36,282 nucleotides of DNA, taken from contig UQLL01000026.1 of assembly GCA_900541835.1 (NCBI GenBank), positions 1 to 36,282 of the forward strand. Reading direction: 5' to 3'. This document shows positions 7,027-15,341 of this stretch, in pieces (positions within the stretch are counted from its first letter, which is position 1; each line of letters begins with the position of its first letter). Position numbers and translations under genes: made by a program. This stretch comes from an uncultured Porphyromonadaceae bacterium (GTDB lineage: Bacteria; Bacteroidota; Bacteroidia; Bacteroidales; Muribaculaceae). Below the pieces are notes generated by a model. It had not been told where the DNA came from. It ran no database searches and was given only the letters and a program-made list of their open reading frames with translations.

Positions 7027-8216
7027 ACGTCATACTCTTCGACACCCCCGCCGCTCACGGCAACCTCCTCCCCCTTAGCTACACACGCCCCGTCGCCGAC
7101 TTCCGCGTCGGAATCCTCACCATAGCCGAGAAGTGGAAACGCCGCCTCCAGGGCCGGTTCTCATACCTCCCCGACCAGTCCCTGCGGGACCTCTATCCCG
7201 CCGAGCGCACCGGCGACAACCTATACATTAACGGCGCACTCCTCCCCGACGCCCACCTCGTAGCCGCCGTCAAGGACCTCCAGCCCGGACACACATTATA
7301 TAAAGGCGACGAACTCCTCGCCCTGCGCGGCACAAAAGAGAACCCCCTCTCTCCCCGGGAGTGCAAGCGCACCGACTACGACTACGAGCCCACAATCCTG
7401 CGGTTTGTCTACGACGTCTTCCTTTACAACGCCGCTCAGATCGAGGCCGACTACCGTCTCCTCGCCGCCGGACGCCGCTCGCAACCCCTGCCGCAGACCA
7501 ATCTTTGGCTCGGACCCAAACGCTACGACGACGGCCTCCCCCGCATCTTCATCGAAGAAGGCGCACACATAGAAGGCGTCACACTCAACACCACCGACGG
7601 CCCAATATACATATCCGCCGACGCCGAAATCATGGAAGGCAGCCTCATACGCGGCCCATTCGCCCTCGGCCAGCACTCCACCGTCAAGATGGGCGCCAAG
7701 ATATACACCGGCACTACCATCGGCCCCTGGTGCAAAGTCGGCGGAGAAGTGAGCAACGCCGTCATATTCGGGTACACAAACAAGGCACACGACGGCTTCC
7801 TCGGCAACGCCGTCATAGGGGAGTGGTGCAACATCGGCGCCGGCACCAACGCCTCCAACCTCAAGAACGACTATGCCAAGATACGCGTCTGGAACTATCC
7901 CCGCCGCACCTTCATGCGCACCGACCTCCAGTTCTGCGGGCTCATCATGGGCGACCACAGCCGCATCGGCATCAACGGCTCACTCAACACCGCCACTGTC
8001 ATCGGCGTCGGCGTCAACCTCCACGGCACCGGCTTTCCCCGCACCTTCATCCCCAGCTTCTCCAAAGGCTCGCCCGCCGGGGGCTTCCGCGACATGGACA
8101 TGCGCACCTTCCTCGACATGGCCGAGCGCATGATGTCCCGCCGCGGCATCCCCCTTACCGACCACGACCGCCGTCTATTCGAGCACGTCGAGGCTCAGTC
8201 CCGCGCCTTCAAGTAA
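7023..8216 (+). CDS. GlmU-like sugar nucleotidyltransferase/acetyltransferase
   Basis: 397 residues. The N-terminal part begins VILFDTPAAHGNLLPLSYTRP with ADFRVGILTIAEKW, typical of the alternative Bacteroidota GlmU family (putative UDP-N-acetylglucosamine diphosphorylase/glucosamine-1-phosphate acetyltransferase). The usual GxGTRM nucleotide loop of GlmU is absent. From about 180 to 345 a left-handed beta-helix can be seen in hexapeptide repeats (for example IYISADAEIMEGSLI, GNAVIGEWCNIGAGT). It would supply UDP-GlcNAc for cell wall and lipopolysaccharide synthesis. It is the last gene of the operon; no strong terminator follows. Whether one or both activities remain cannot be decided from sequence alone. 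Confidence 0.85.
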   Translation: MNVILFDTPAAHGNLLPLSYTRPVADFRVGILTIAEKWKRRLQGRFSYLPDQSLRDLYPAERTGDNLYINGALLPDAHLVAAVKDLQPGHTLYKGDELLALRGTKENPLSPRECKRTDYDYEPTILRFVYDVFLYNAAQIEADYRLLAAGRRSQPLPQTNLWLGPKRYDDGLPRIFIEEGAHIEGVTLNTTDGPIYISADAEIMEGSLIRGPFALGQHSTVKMGAKIYTGTTIGPWCKVGGEVSNAVIFGYTNKAHDGFLGNAVIGEWCNIGAGTNASNLKNDYAKIRVWNYPRRTFMRTDLQFCGLIMGDHSRIGINGSLNTATVIGVGVNLHGTGFPRTFIPSFSKGSPAGGFRDMDMRTFLDMAERMMSRRGIPLTDHDRRLFEHVEAQSRAFK

Positions 8217-8260
8217 CTCGGCACCCTAACCCGTTCCGGCTCTACTGCGTCACTCCCCTT

Positions 8261-8290
8261 GTAGGGACGCACCCTGGTGCGTATACGCCC
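8261..8290. repeat. REP-like palindrome, copy C
   Basis: GTAGGGACGCAC is followed by CCTG and GTGCGT. The arms ACGCAC and GTGCGT (8268-8283 region) pair around a four-base loop. Same family as 1848 and 33661, again directly after a coding region. Confidence 0.7.
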
Positions 8291-8330
8291 TTCCCTGCCG
8301 CAGTGCGCCCCCCCTCACTCGCCTTCGGCA

Positions 8331-8365
8331 TTTGCCTGCAATTGGCGCCCGCTTCAGCGCGGCGC
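8331..8365. repeat. Dispersed repeat paired with 33608-33645
   Basis: Positions 8342-8365 are identical, in inverse orientation, to 33608-33631 (24 bases). The similarity extends through a TTGCCTG block to about 40 bases. The core itself folds (GCGCC...GGCGC around TTCA). Both copies lie within 110 bases of a REP-like palindrome. Confidence 0.75.
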
Positions 8366-8414
8366 GTACTATCAGCCCTCAGCTTTGCCCCAAATCCAAA
8401 AAAATTGTAAAAAA

Positions 8415-8446
8415 TTTGGCTGTACGCCCAAAAATTCGTACCTTTG
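8415..8446 (+). promoter_or_regulatory. Main promoter of the ribosomal protein cluster
   Basis: TTTG (8415-8418), exactly 20 bases, TACCTTTG (8439-8446). The start is expected near 8450, leaving a leader of about 144 bases before rpsL. The leader contains a small hairpin, CCCTA/TAGGG at 8490-8504. Confidence 0.87.
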
Positions 8447-8593
8447 CAGTGCCGAAAAGGCTCATTTTGCCCGTCAGAGGCCGCTAAGTCCCTATTCATT
8501 AGGGGTTTACGTGCCTTTTGGCGTGTGCTGCGAGAGTCCCTGTCGGCCACAAAGCAAGCAAACAAAGACAGAAACAATAAACAAAAACGAAGA

Positions 8594-8974
8594 ATGCCTA
8601 CCATTCAGCAACTCGTAAGAAAGGGACGCGCCACGCTCAAGGACAAGAGCAAGTCGCCCGCCCTCGATTCTTGCCCCCAGCGTCGCGGCGTGTGCGTGCG
8701 CGTGTATACCACCACCCCCAAGAAGCCTAACTCGGCTATGCGCAAGGTGGCCCGCGTCCGCCTTACCAACGGCAAAGAGGTCAACAGCTACATCCCCGGC
8801 GAGGGCCACAACCTCCAGGAGCACAGCATCGTCATGGTCCGCGGCGGCCGTGTCAAGGACCTCCCCGGCGTACGCTACCACATCGTCCGCGGTACGCTCG
8901 ACACCGCCGGCGTAAACGGACGCCTCCAGCGTCGCAGCAAGTACGGCGCAAAGCGCCCCAAGCAGAAAAAGTAA
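8594..8974 (+). CDS. rpsL: 30S ribosomal protein S12
   Basis: 126 residues from the ATG at 8594 (MPTIQQLVRKGR), the standard start. The open frame extends upstream only by chance. S12 lies at the decoding centre. The loops TTTPKKPNSAMRK (with the Lys of streptomycin-resistance fame) and GRVKDLPGVRYH are intact. First gene of the cluster; followed by a structured 191-base gap before rpsG. Confidence 0.98.
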   Translation: MPTIQQLVRKGRATLKDKSKSPALDSCPQRRGVCVRVYTTTPKKPNSAMRKVARVRLTNGKEVNSYIPGEGHNLQEHSIVMVRGGRVKDLPGVRYHIVRGTLDTAGVNGRLQRRSKYGAKRPKQKK

Positions 8975-9020
8975 AACCAACACAGATCGCAAACTCGGTT
9001 TTTGATTTATTGGAGCTAAC

Positions 9021-9115
9021 GGGTTCGCGCCCGGCGCAGAACCCAAGGGGACAAGCAGTCTAAGTGGCGACACCCCGGCTGACCCCCGGTTGAGTAAATG
9101 GCATCAGAGGATGCC
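9021..9115 (+). promoter_or_regulatory. Structured RNA candidate between rpsL and rpsG
   Basis: The 191-base gap (8975-9165) contains two clear hairpins. GGGTTC-GCGC (9021-9030) pairs with GCGC-A-GAACCC (9034-9044). GGCATC (9100-9105) pairs with GATGCC (9110-9115) around AGAG. GGGG and CCCC blocks between them can pair too. Neither hairpin has a T tract. In Escherichia coli S7 represses translation at the rpsL-rpsG gap, so an S7 site is one possibility, unproven here. Confidence 0.5.
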
Positions 9116-9165
9116 GTTGAAGATGTAAAAAGCAGCCAAAAACAAAAACACAACCTTTTCAGAAA

Positions 9166-9642
9166 ATGAGAAAAGCAAAGCCCAAGAAAAGGGTCATCCT
9201 CCCCGACCCCAAGTTCCATGAAGTGAAAGTGACAAAGTTCATCAACCACCTCATGTACGACGGCAAGAAATCCATAGCCTTCACCATCTTCTACACCGCC
9301 CTCGAGAACGTCAAGAAGAAGCTTCCCAACGAGGAGAAGTCCGGCCTCGAAATCTGGAAGAAGGCCCTTGAGAACGTAACCCCTCAGGTCGAGGTTAAGA
9401 GCCGCCGCGTCGGCGGCGCGACATTCCAGGTCCCCACCGAAATCCGTGCCGACCGCAAGGAATCCATCTCCATGAAGAATCTCATCATCTATGCACGCAG
9501 GCGCGGCGGCAAGACCATGGCCGACAAGCTCGCAGCCGAAATCGTAGACGCATATCAGGACCAGGGCGGCGCATTCAAGCGCAAGGAAGACATGCACCGC
9601 ATGGCAGAAGCCAACCGCGCATTCGCACACTTCCGCTTCTGA
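9166..9642 (+). CDS. rpsG: 30S ribosomal protein S7
   Basis: 158 residues, normal length (MRKAKPKKRVILPDPKFHE). S7 nucleates assembly of the 30S head and contacts the 3' domain of 16S rRNA. The motif GGATFQVPTEIR and the C-terminal HRMAEANRAFAHFR are present. It follows a long structured leader and precedes fusA by 72 bases. Confidence 0.98.
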   Translation: MRKAKPKKRVILPDPKFHEVKVTKFINHLMYDGKKSIAFTIFYTALENVKKKLPNEEKSGLEIWKKALENVTPQVEVKSRRVGGATFQVPTEIRADRKESISMKNLIIYARRRGGKTMADKLAAEIVDAYQDQGGAFKRKEDMHRMAEANRAFAHFRF

Positions 9643-9649
9643 GCCTCAC

Positions 9650-9686
9650 AGTTTTAACTCCTCGACACAAACAGCAAGTTAAAACT
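9650..9686 (+). promoter_or_regulatory. AT-rich inverted repeat between rpsG and fusA
   Basis: AGTTTTAACT (9650-9659) and AGTTAAAACT (9677-9686) are perfect inverse complements, separated by 17 bases. The stem is AT-rich, unlike the other hairpins of the cluster, and is followed by no T tract. Possible attenuator, processing site or dyad operator. Confidence 0.45.
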
Positions 9687-9714
9687 ACCCGACAAGAGAT
9701 TTCTCAACAACACA

Positions 9715-11841
9715 ATGGCTAAAGAACTCCATCCGCTAAAACATACCCGCAACATCGGCATCATGGCTCACATCGATGCCGGTAAGACGACCACATCCGA
9801 ACGTATCCTCTTCTACACCGGCCTTACACACAAGATCGGCGAGGTCCACGACGGCGCAGCCACCATGGACTGGATGGAACAGGAGCAGGAACGCGGCATC
9901 ACCATCACCTCCGCCGCCACCACCACGTTCTGGAATTACGACAACCAGAAATACAAGATAAACCTCATCGACACCCCGGGGCACGTCGACTTCACCGTGG
10001 AAGTGGAGCGCTCCCTGCGCGTGCTCGACGGAGCCGTGGCGGCATTCTGTGCCGTAGGCGGCGTGGAACCCCAGTCCGAGACCGTCTGGCGCCAGGCCGA
10101 CAAGTACAACGTGCCCCGCATCGGATACGTCAACAAGATGGACCGCTCCGGCGCCAACTTCTTCGAGGTAGTCCGCCAGGTCAAGGAAGTGCTCGGCGCC
10201 AACCCCCTCGCGATCCAGATCCCCATCGGTGCCGAGGAGAGTTTCAAGGGCGTGGTAGACCTCGTCACCATGAAAGCGTACTTCTGGCACGACGAGACCA
10301 TGGGCGCCGACTACGACGTCACCGAGATACCCGAGAACCTACGGGCCGAGGCCGAAGAGTACCGCGACAAGATGCTCGAGACACTCGCCGAGTTCAACGA
10401 CTCCCTCATGGAGAAGTACTTCGACGACCCCTCCACCATCACCCAGGACGAAATCCGCGCCGCAATCCGCAAGTCCACACTCGCCATGGAGATTTACCCC
10501 ATGATTTGCGGCTCCTCCTTCAAGAACAAGGGCGTACAGACACTGCTCGACGCCGTATGCGCATACCTCCCCTCCCCCGAAGACTCCGGCGCAGTGGAGG
10601 GATACAACCCCGACGACAAAGACAAGGTGGAGACCCGCGAGCCCAGCCCCGAGTCCCCCATGTGCGCCCTCGCATTCAAGATTGCCACCGACCCCTACGT
10701 CGGCCGACTCTGCTTCTTCCGCGTATATAGCGGCGAGATGCCCGCCGGAAGCTACGTCCTCAACACCCGCTCCGGCAAGAAAGAGCGCGTCAGCCGTCTC
10801 TTCCAGATGCACTCCAACAAGCAGAACCCCAAGGAGGTCATCGGCTGCGGCGACATCGGCGCAGGCGTCGGCTTCAAGGACATCCGCACCGGCGACACCC
10901 TCTGCGACGAGAACCACCCCATCGTCCTCGAGGCCATGGAATTCCCCGATCCCGTAATCGGAATCGCCGTCGAGCCCAAGACACAGAAAGATCTCGACAA
11001 GCTCGGCGTAGGCCTCCAGAAACTCGCCGAAGAAGACCCCACCTTCCGCGTGGAGACCAACGAGGAGACCGGCCAGACCGTAATCTCCGGCATGGGCGAG
11101 CTTCATCTCGACATCATCATCGACCGCCTCAGGCGCGAATTCAAAGTGGAGTGCAACCAGGGCCGTCCCCAGGTCACCTACAAAGAGGCCATCACCCAGC
11201 CCGTCGAGCTCCGCGAGGTATTCAAGAAGCAGACCGGCGGCCGAGGCAAGTTCGCCGACATCATCGTGCGCGTGGAGCCCGCCGACGAAGACTTCGAAGG
11301 CAGCCTCCAGTTCATTGACGAAGTCAAGGGCGGCAACGTGCCCAAAGAGTACATCCCCTCCGTCCAGAAAGGCTTCCAGACCGCCATGCGCAACGGCGTA
11401 CTCGCCGGCTATCCCGTAGAGCGACTCAAAGTCACACTGCTCGACGGCAGCTTCCACCCCGTCGACTCCGACCAGCTCTCCTTCGAGCTCGCCGCCATCG
11501 GCGCATTCAAGAAAGCCTCCGCACAGGCAGGCCCCGTCCTCATGGAGCCCATCATGAAGATCGAGGTAGTCACTCCCGAAGAGAGCATGGGCGACGTCAT
11601 CGGCGACCTCAACAAGCGCCGCGGACAGGTAGAAGGCATGGAGACCGCACGCTCCGGCGCCCGCATCGTCAAGGCCAAGGCACCCCTGGCCGAGATGTTC
11701 GGATACGTCACCGCACTGCGCACCATCACCTCCGGCCGAGCCACATCCACAATGTCCTTCTCACACTACGCAGAGGTCAGCAGCTCCATAGCCCGCCAGG
11801 TCCTCACCGAAGTGCAAGGACGCGTAGACCTGATAAAGTAA
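9715..11841 (+). CDS. fusA: Elongation factor G
   Basis: 708 residues. GTPase that moves tRNA and mRNA through the ribosome and helps recycle it. The G motifs are complete: AHIDAGKTT, RGITI, DTPGHVDF and NKMD. Domains II to V follow, with the domain IV region GGRGKFADI and the C-terminal EVQGRVDLIK. It is followed within 15 bases by rpsJ; tuf, which follows fusA in many other bacteria, is absent here. Confidence 0.98.
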   Translation: MAKELHPLKHTRNIGIMAHIDAGKTTTSERILFYTGLTHKIGEVHDGAATMDWMEQEQERGITITSAATTTFWNYDNQKYKINLIDTPGHVDFTVEVERSLRVLDGAVAAFCAVGGVEPQSETVWRQADKYNVPRIGYVNKMDRSGANFFEVVRQVKEVLGANPLAIQIPIGAEESFKGVVDLVTMKAYFWHDETMGADYDVTEIPENLRAEAEEYRDKMLETLAEFNDSLMEKYFDDPSTITQDEIRAAIRKSTLAMEIYPMICGSSFKNKGVQTLLDAVCAYLPSPEDSGAVEGYNPDDKDKVETREPSPESPMCALAFKIATDPYVGRLCFFRVYSGEMPAGSYVLNTRSGKKERVSRLFQMHSNKQNPKEVIGCGDIGAGVGFKDIRTGDTLCDENHPIVLEAMEFPDPVIGIAVEPKTQKDLDKLGVGLQKLAEEDPTFRVETNEETGQTVISGMGELHLDIIIDRLRREFKVECNQGRPQVTYKEAITQPVELREVFKKQTGGRGKFADIIVRVEPADEDFEGSLQFIDEVKGGNVPKEYIPSVQKGFQTAMRNGVLAGYPVERLKVTLLDGSFHPVDSDQLSFELAAIGAFKKASAQAGPVLMEPIMKIEVVTPEESMGDVIGDLNKRRGQVEGMETARSGARIVKAKAPLAEMFGYVTALRTITSGRATSTMSFSHYAEVSSSIARQVLTEVQGRVDLIK

Positions 11842-11856
11842 TCACCAACAATAGCA

Positions 11857-12162
11857 ATGAGCCAGAAAATCCGCATCAAGCTGAAATCTTACGACCACAA
11901 CTTGGTAGACAAGTCGGCCGAGAAGATCGCCAAGACGGTGAAAGCCACCGGCGCTGTGGTAAGCGGTCCCATACCCCTTCCCACACACAAGCGCATCTTC
12001 ACAGTCAACCGCTCCACGTTCGTCAACAAGAAAGCACGCGAACAGTTCCAGCTTTGCTCCTTCCAGCGCCTCATCGACATCTACTCCTCCACGTCCAAGA
12101 CAGTGGAGGCCCTGATGCGCCTCGAGCTCCCCTCCGGAGTCGACGTTTCCATCAAAGTCTGA
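11857..12162 (+). CDS. rpsJ: 30S ribosomal protein S10
   Basis: 101 residues (MSQKIRIKLKSYDHNLVD), standard length. It sits in the 30S head and also pairs with NusB in antitermination. VSGPIPLPTHK and TVNRSTFVNKKAREQF are characteristic. It starts 15 bases after fusA, so the str and S10 groups are joined without a visible promoter or terminator between them. Confidence 0.97.
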   Translation: MSQKIRIKLKSYDHNLVDKSAEKIAKTVKATGAVVSGPIPLPTHKRIFTVNRSTFVNKKAREQFQLCSFQRLIDIYSSTSKTVEALMRLELPSGVDVSIKV

Positions 12163-12209
12163 AAGAGTAAAGCAACTGCAACAACCAACATCCAACAACC
12201 ACAAGAGAA

Positions 12210-12827
12210 ATGCCAGGATTATTAGGAAAGAAAATCGGAATGACATCCGTTTTCAGTGCCGACGGCAAGAACGTGCCGTGCACTGTCATCGAAGTAGGTC
12301 CCTGCGTGGTCACCCAGATCAAGACTCTTGAGAACGACGGCTACGAAGCCGTGCAGGTTGGCTTCATGGACAAGAAGGAGAAGCACACCAACCGTCCCGA
12401 AGCAGGCCACTTCAAGAAAGCCGGCGTGACACCCAAGCGACACTTGGCCGAGTTCAAAAACTTCGACACCACCCCCGAGCTGGGTTCCACCCTCACTGTA
12501 GACCTCTTCACCGAGGGAGGCTTCGTCGACGTAGTCGGCACCTCCAAGGGCAAAGGCTTCCAGGGCGTAGTTAAGCGCCACGGCTTCGGCGGCGTAGGCC
12601 AGTCGACCCACGGTCAGCACAACCGCCTCCGCGCCCCCGGCGCCATAGGCGCCTGCTCCTACCCTGCAAAAGTGTTCAAGGGCCTCCGCATGGCAGGCCA
12701 GATGGGCAACGAGCGCGTTACCATACAGAACCTGCAGGTCATCAAAGTGCTCCCCGAGCACAACCTCCTCATGGTTAAAGGCTCCATCCCCGGCGCCAAA
12801 GGTTCAATCGTTTTAGTTGAAAGATAA
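12210..12827 (+). CDS. rplC: 50S ribosomal protein L3
   Basis: 205 residues (MPGLLGKKIGMTSVFSADG). L3 reaches towards the peptidyl transferase centre; the extended loop with GQSTHGQHNRLRAPG, carrying the Gln that is methylated in Escherichia coli, is present. Its stop directly abuts the start of rplD (no gap), so the two are likely translated together. Confidence 0.98.
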   Translation: MPGLLGKKIGMTSVFSADGKNVPCTVIEVGPCVVTQIKTLENDGYEAVQVGFMDKKEKHTNRPEAGHFKKAGVTPKRHLAEFKNFDTTPELGSTLTVDLFTEGGFVDVVGTSKGKGFQGVVKRHGFGGVGQSTHGQHNRLRAPGAIGACSYPAKVFKGLRMAGQMGNERVTIQNLQVIKVLPEHNLLMVKGSIPGAKGSIVLVER

Positions 12828-13463
12828 ATGAAAGTAGCCGTCCTCAACATCAATGGCCAGGAGACCGGCCGCACCGTCGAGCTCAACGACCAGGTCTTCG
12901 CATACGAAAGCGAAGGCACCAAGAACCCGGCCCACACCCTTTATCTCGACATAAAGCAGTACCTGGGCAACCAGCGTCAGGGCACACACAAGTCCAAAGA
13001 ACGCAGCGAAGTGAGCGGCTCGACCCGCAAGCTCGGCCGCCAGAAAGGCGGCGGCGGCGCACGCCACGGCGACATCAACTCGCCCCTGCTCCGAGGCGGC
13101 GGCACAGTCTTCGGACCCCGTCCCCGCGACTACCGCACCAAGCTCAACCGCAAGATGAAGCAGCTCGCACGTCGCATCGCCCTCTCCGCAAAGGCCGCCA
13201 GGAACCAGATCTTCGTCATCGAAGACCTCCATTTCGACCAGCCCAAGACAAAGCAGTACGTCAACATGGCCAAGGCTCTCAAGCTCGACGACAAGAAAGT
13301 CCTCCTCGTCCTCCCCCAGAGCGACAACAACGTCTTCCTGTCCGTCCGCAACGTGCCCAACGCACTCATGATGCCCGCCATGAACCTCAACGCCTACGCA
13401 GCCCTCAACAACGACGCGATCCTGCTCACCGAGGCCAGCGTAAACATCGTCAACCAGTTCTAA
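12828..13463 (+). CDS. rplD: 50S ribosomal protein L4
   Basis: 211 residues (MKVAVLNINGQETG). It contacts 23S rRNA near the exit tunnel; the tunnel loop RKLGRQKGGGGARHGDI is visible. In Escherichia coli L4 represses the S10 operon through its leader. Here the S10 genes are downstream of fusA without a comparable leader, so that control is unlikely to act in the same place. Confidence 0.97.
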   Translation: MKVAVLNINGQETGRTVELNDQVFAYESEGTKNPAHTLYLDIKQYLGNQRQGTHKSKERSEVSGSTRKLGRQKGGGGARHGDINSPLLRGGGTVFGPRPRDYRTKLNRKMKQLARRIALSAKAARNQIFVIEDLHFDQPKTKQYVNMAKALKLDDKKVLLVLPQSDNNVFLSVRNVPNALMMPAMNLNAYAALNNDAILLTEASVNIVNQF

Positions 13464-13478
13464 CAGGGAGCAGCAACC

Positions 13479-13769
13479 ATGGATATCAACATCAAACCCA
13501 TCTCGACAGAGAAAGCCACCGAGCTGAGCGAGAAGCTCAACCGATACGTCTTCGCCGTCTCCCCCGACGCCAACAAGTTCCAGATCCGCGACATCGTCGA
13601 GAAGCTCTACGACGTCCGCGTCGTCAAAGTCAACATCGCCAACTACGCAGGCAAGCGTAAGCAGCGCTGGACCAAGTCCGGCCTGCTCAAAGGCAGCTCC
13701 GCCGCCTACAAGAAAGCCTACGTAACCGTGGCCGAGGGCCAGACAATCGATTACTACAGCAAACTCTAA
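13479..13769 (+). CDS. rplW: 50S ribosomal protein L23
   Basis: 96 residues (MDINIKPISTEKATELSE). It sits at the tunnel exit, where trigger factor and signal recognition particle dock. The patterns YVFAVSPDANKFQIRDIVEKLYDV and RKQRW fit the family (given here in part). It starts 15 bases after rplD. Confidence 0.96.
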   Translation: MDINIKPISTEKATELSEKLNRYVFAVSPDANKFQIRDIVEKLYDVRVVKVNIANYAGKRKQRWTKSGLLKGSSAAYKKAYVTVAEGQTIDYYSKL

Positions 13770-13777
13770 GACGCACA

Positions 13778-14605
13778 ATGGCAGTAAGAAAATTCAAGCC
13801 CACCACCCCCGGGCAGCGACACAAAGTTATAGGTGTATTCAAAGACGTCATCACTGCTACTACACCTGAGAAATCCCTCACCGTGGGCCTCCGTTCCCGC
13901 GGCGGTCGCAACCACCAGGGCCGCCTCACGGTCCGCTACCGCGGCGGCGGCCACAAGCGCCGCTACCGCCTCATCGACTTCAAGCGCAACCGCGACAACA
14001 TGCCCGCTACCGTGCTCACCATCGAGTACGATCCCAACCGCTCCGCCTACATCGCACTCATCCAGTACGAGGACGGCAAGAAGGCATACATCATCGCCCC
14101 CAACGGCCTGCAGGTAGGCCAGAAAGTCGAGAGCGGCGCCGACGTGGCACCCGAGGTAGGCAACACCCTGCCCCTGGCCAACATCCCCGTCGGTACCCTG
14201 GTCCACTGCATCGAGCTCCGTCCCGGCCAGGGCGCCTCCATGGCCCGCTCAGCCGGCACTTTCGCCCAGATCTCCAGCCGAGAGGGCGACTACGCCATCA
14301 TGCGCCTACCCTCCGGAGAAATCCGCAAAGTGCTCCTCGCCTGCCGCGCCACCGTCGGCGTAGTCGGCAACTCCGAGCACTCCCTGGAGCAGAGCGGCAA
14401 GGCAGGACGCAGCCGCTGGCTCGGCCGCCGTCCCCACAACCGCGGCGTCGTCATGAACCCCCACGACCACCCCATGGGCGGTGGCGAAGGACGCCAGTCC
14501 GGCGGACATCCCCGTTCCCGCACGGGCCTCTACGCCAAGGGCCTCAAGACACGCTCGCCCAAGAAGCACTCCAACAAGTACATCATCGAGCGTCGTAAGA
14601 AGTAA
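13778..14605 (+). CDS. rplB: 50S ribosomal protein L2
   Basis: 275 residues (MAVRKFKPTTPGQRHKV), normal length. L2 is needed for subunit joining and peptidyl transfer. The conserved MNPHDHPMGGGEG with the essential His is present near residue 230. It starts eight bases after rplW. Confidence 0.98.
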   Translation: MAVRKFKPTTPGQRHKVIGVFKDVITATTPEKSLTVGLRSRGGRNHQGRLTVRYRGGGHKRRYRLIDFKRNRDNMPATVLTIEYDPNRSAYIALIQYEDGKKAYIIAPNGLQVGQKVESGADVAPEVGNTLPLANIPVGTLVHCIELRPGQGASMARSAGTFAQISSREGDYAIMRLPSGEIRKVLLACRATVGVVGNSEHSLEQSGKAGRSRWLGRRPHNRGVVMNPHDHPMGGGEGRQSGGHPRSRTGLYAKGLKTRSPKKHSNKYIIERRKK

Positions 14606-14629
14606 TAATCCATTCACAACCATCACAAT

Positions 14630-14899
14630 ATGAGTCGTTCACTTAAAAAAGGACCATTCATCTCAGTCAAGCTCGAGAAGAAGGTGGCTGCGATGGATGC
14701 AAGCGGCAAAAAAGCCGTCATCAAGACCTGGAGCCGCGCCTCCATGATCTCGCCCGACTTCGTGGGACACACCTTCGCCGTCCACAACGGCAACAAGTTC
14801 ATCCCCGTCTACGTGACCGAGAACATGGTTGGCCACAAGCTCGGAGAGTTCGCCCCCACGCGCACCTTCCGTGGCCACGCCGGCAACAAGAAGAAGTAA
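14630..14899 (+). CDS. rpsS: 30S ribosomal protein S19
   Basis: 89 residues (MSRSLKKGPFISVKLEKK). Head protein that pairs with S13. SRASMISPDFVGHTFAVHNG and the ending APTRTFRGHAGNKKK fit the family. The gap from rplB is 24 bases. Confidence 0.97.
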   Translation: MSRSLKKGPFISVKLEKKVAAMDASGKKAVIKTWSRASMISPDFVGHTFAVHNGNKFIPVYVTENMVGHKLGEFAPTRTFRGHAGNKKK

Positions 14900-14933
14900 A
14901 AAGGCCTGACCGCCTAATGATAAATTTCCAACA

Positions 14934-15335
14934 ATGGGTAAAAGAAAAAGAGAATCAGCCGACATACTGAAGGAAGCCCGTAAGAACGAGTACTTCGCAA
15001 AACTTCAGAACGTCCCCACCTCGGCACGCAAGATGCGACTGGTGGTGGACCTGGTGCGCGGTCAGGAAGCCTTCAAGGCTCTGGGCATCCTCAAATTCAC
15101 CAAGAAGGAGGCAGCCCGCCGCCTGGAGAAGCTGCTCCGCAGCGCCATCGCCAACTACGAGCAGAAGACAGAGCAGAAGGCCGACGCCGGACAGCTCTAC
15201 ATCCGCACCATCTACGTCAACGAGGCAGGAATGCTCAAGCGTCTCCGTCCCGCCCCCCAGGGCCGCGGACACCGCATCCGCAAGCGCTCCAACCACGTAG
15301 CACTCTATCTCGACACCATCAACAAAGAAAGCTAA
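14934..15335 (+). CDS. rplV: 50S ribosomal protein L22
   Basis: 133 residues, slightly longer than the Escherichia coli protein owing to an N-terminal stretch (MGKRKRESADILKEARKNE) that is common in Bacteroidota. The tunnel-lining beta-hairpin lies around GMLKRLRPAPQGRGHRI. It begins 34 bases after rpsS and ends six bases before rpsC. Confidence 0.96.
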   Translation: MGKRKRESADILKEARKNEYFAKLQNVPTSARKMRLVVDLVRGQEAFKALGILKFTKKEAARRLEKLLRSAIANYEQKTEQKADAGQLYIRTIYVNEAGMLKRLRPAPQGRGHRIRKRSNHVALYLDTINKES

Positions 15336-15341
15336 GACCAC

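Noticed and set aside
8340..8365. Repeat core as a terminator of the GlmU-like gene
   Set aside because: The stem forms but no T tract follows on the plus strand at this copy.
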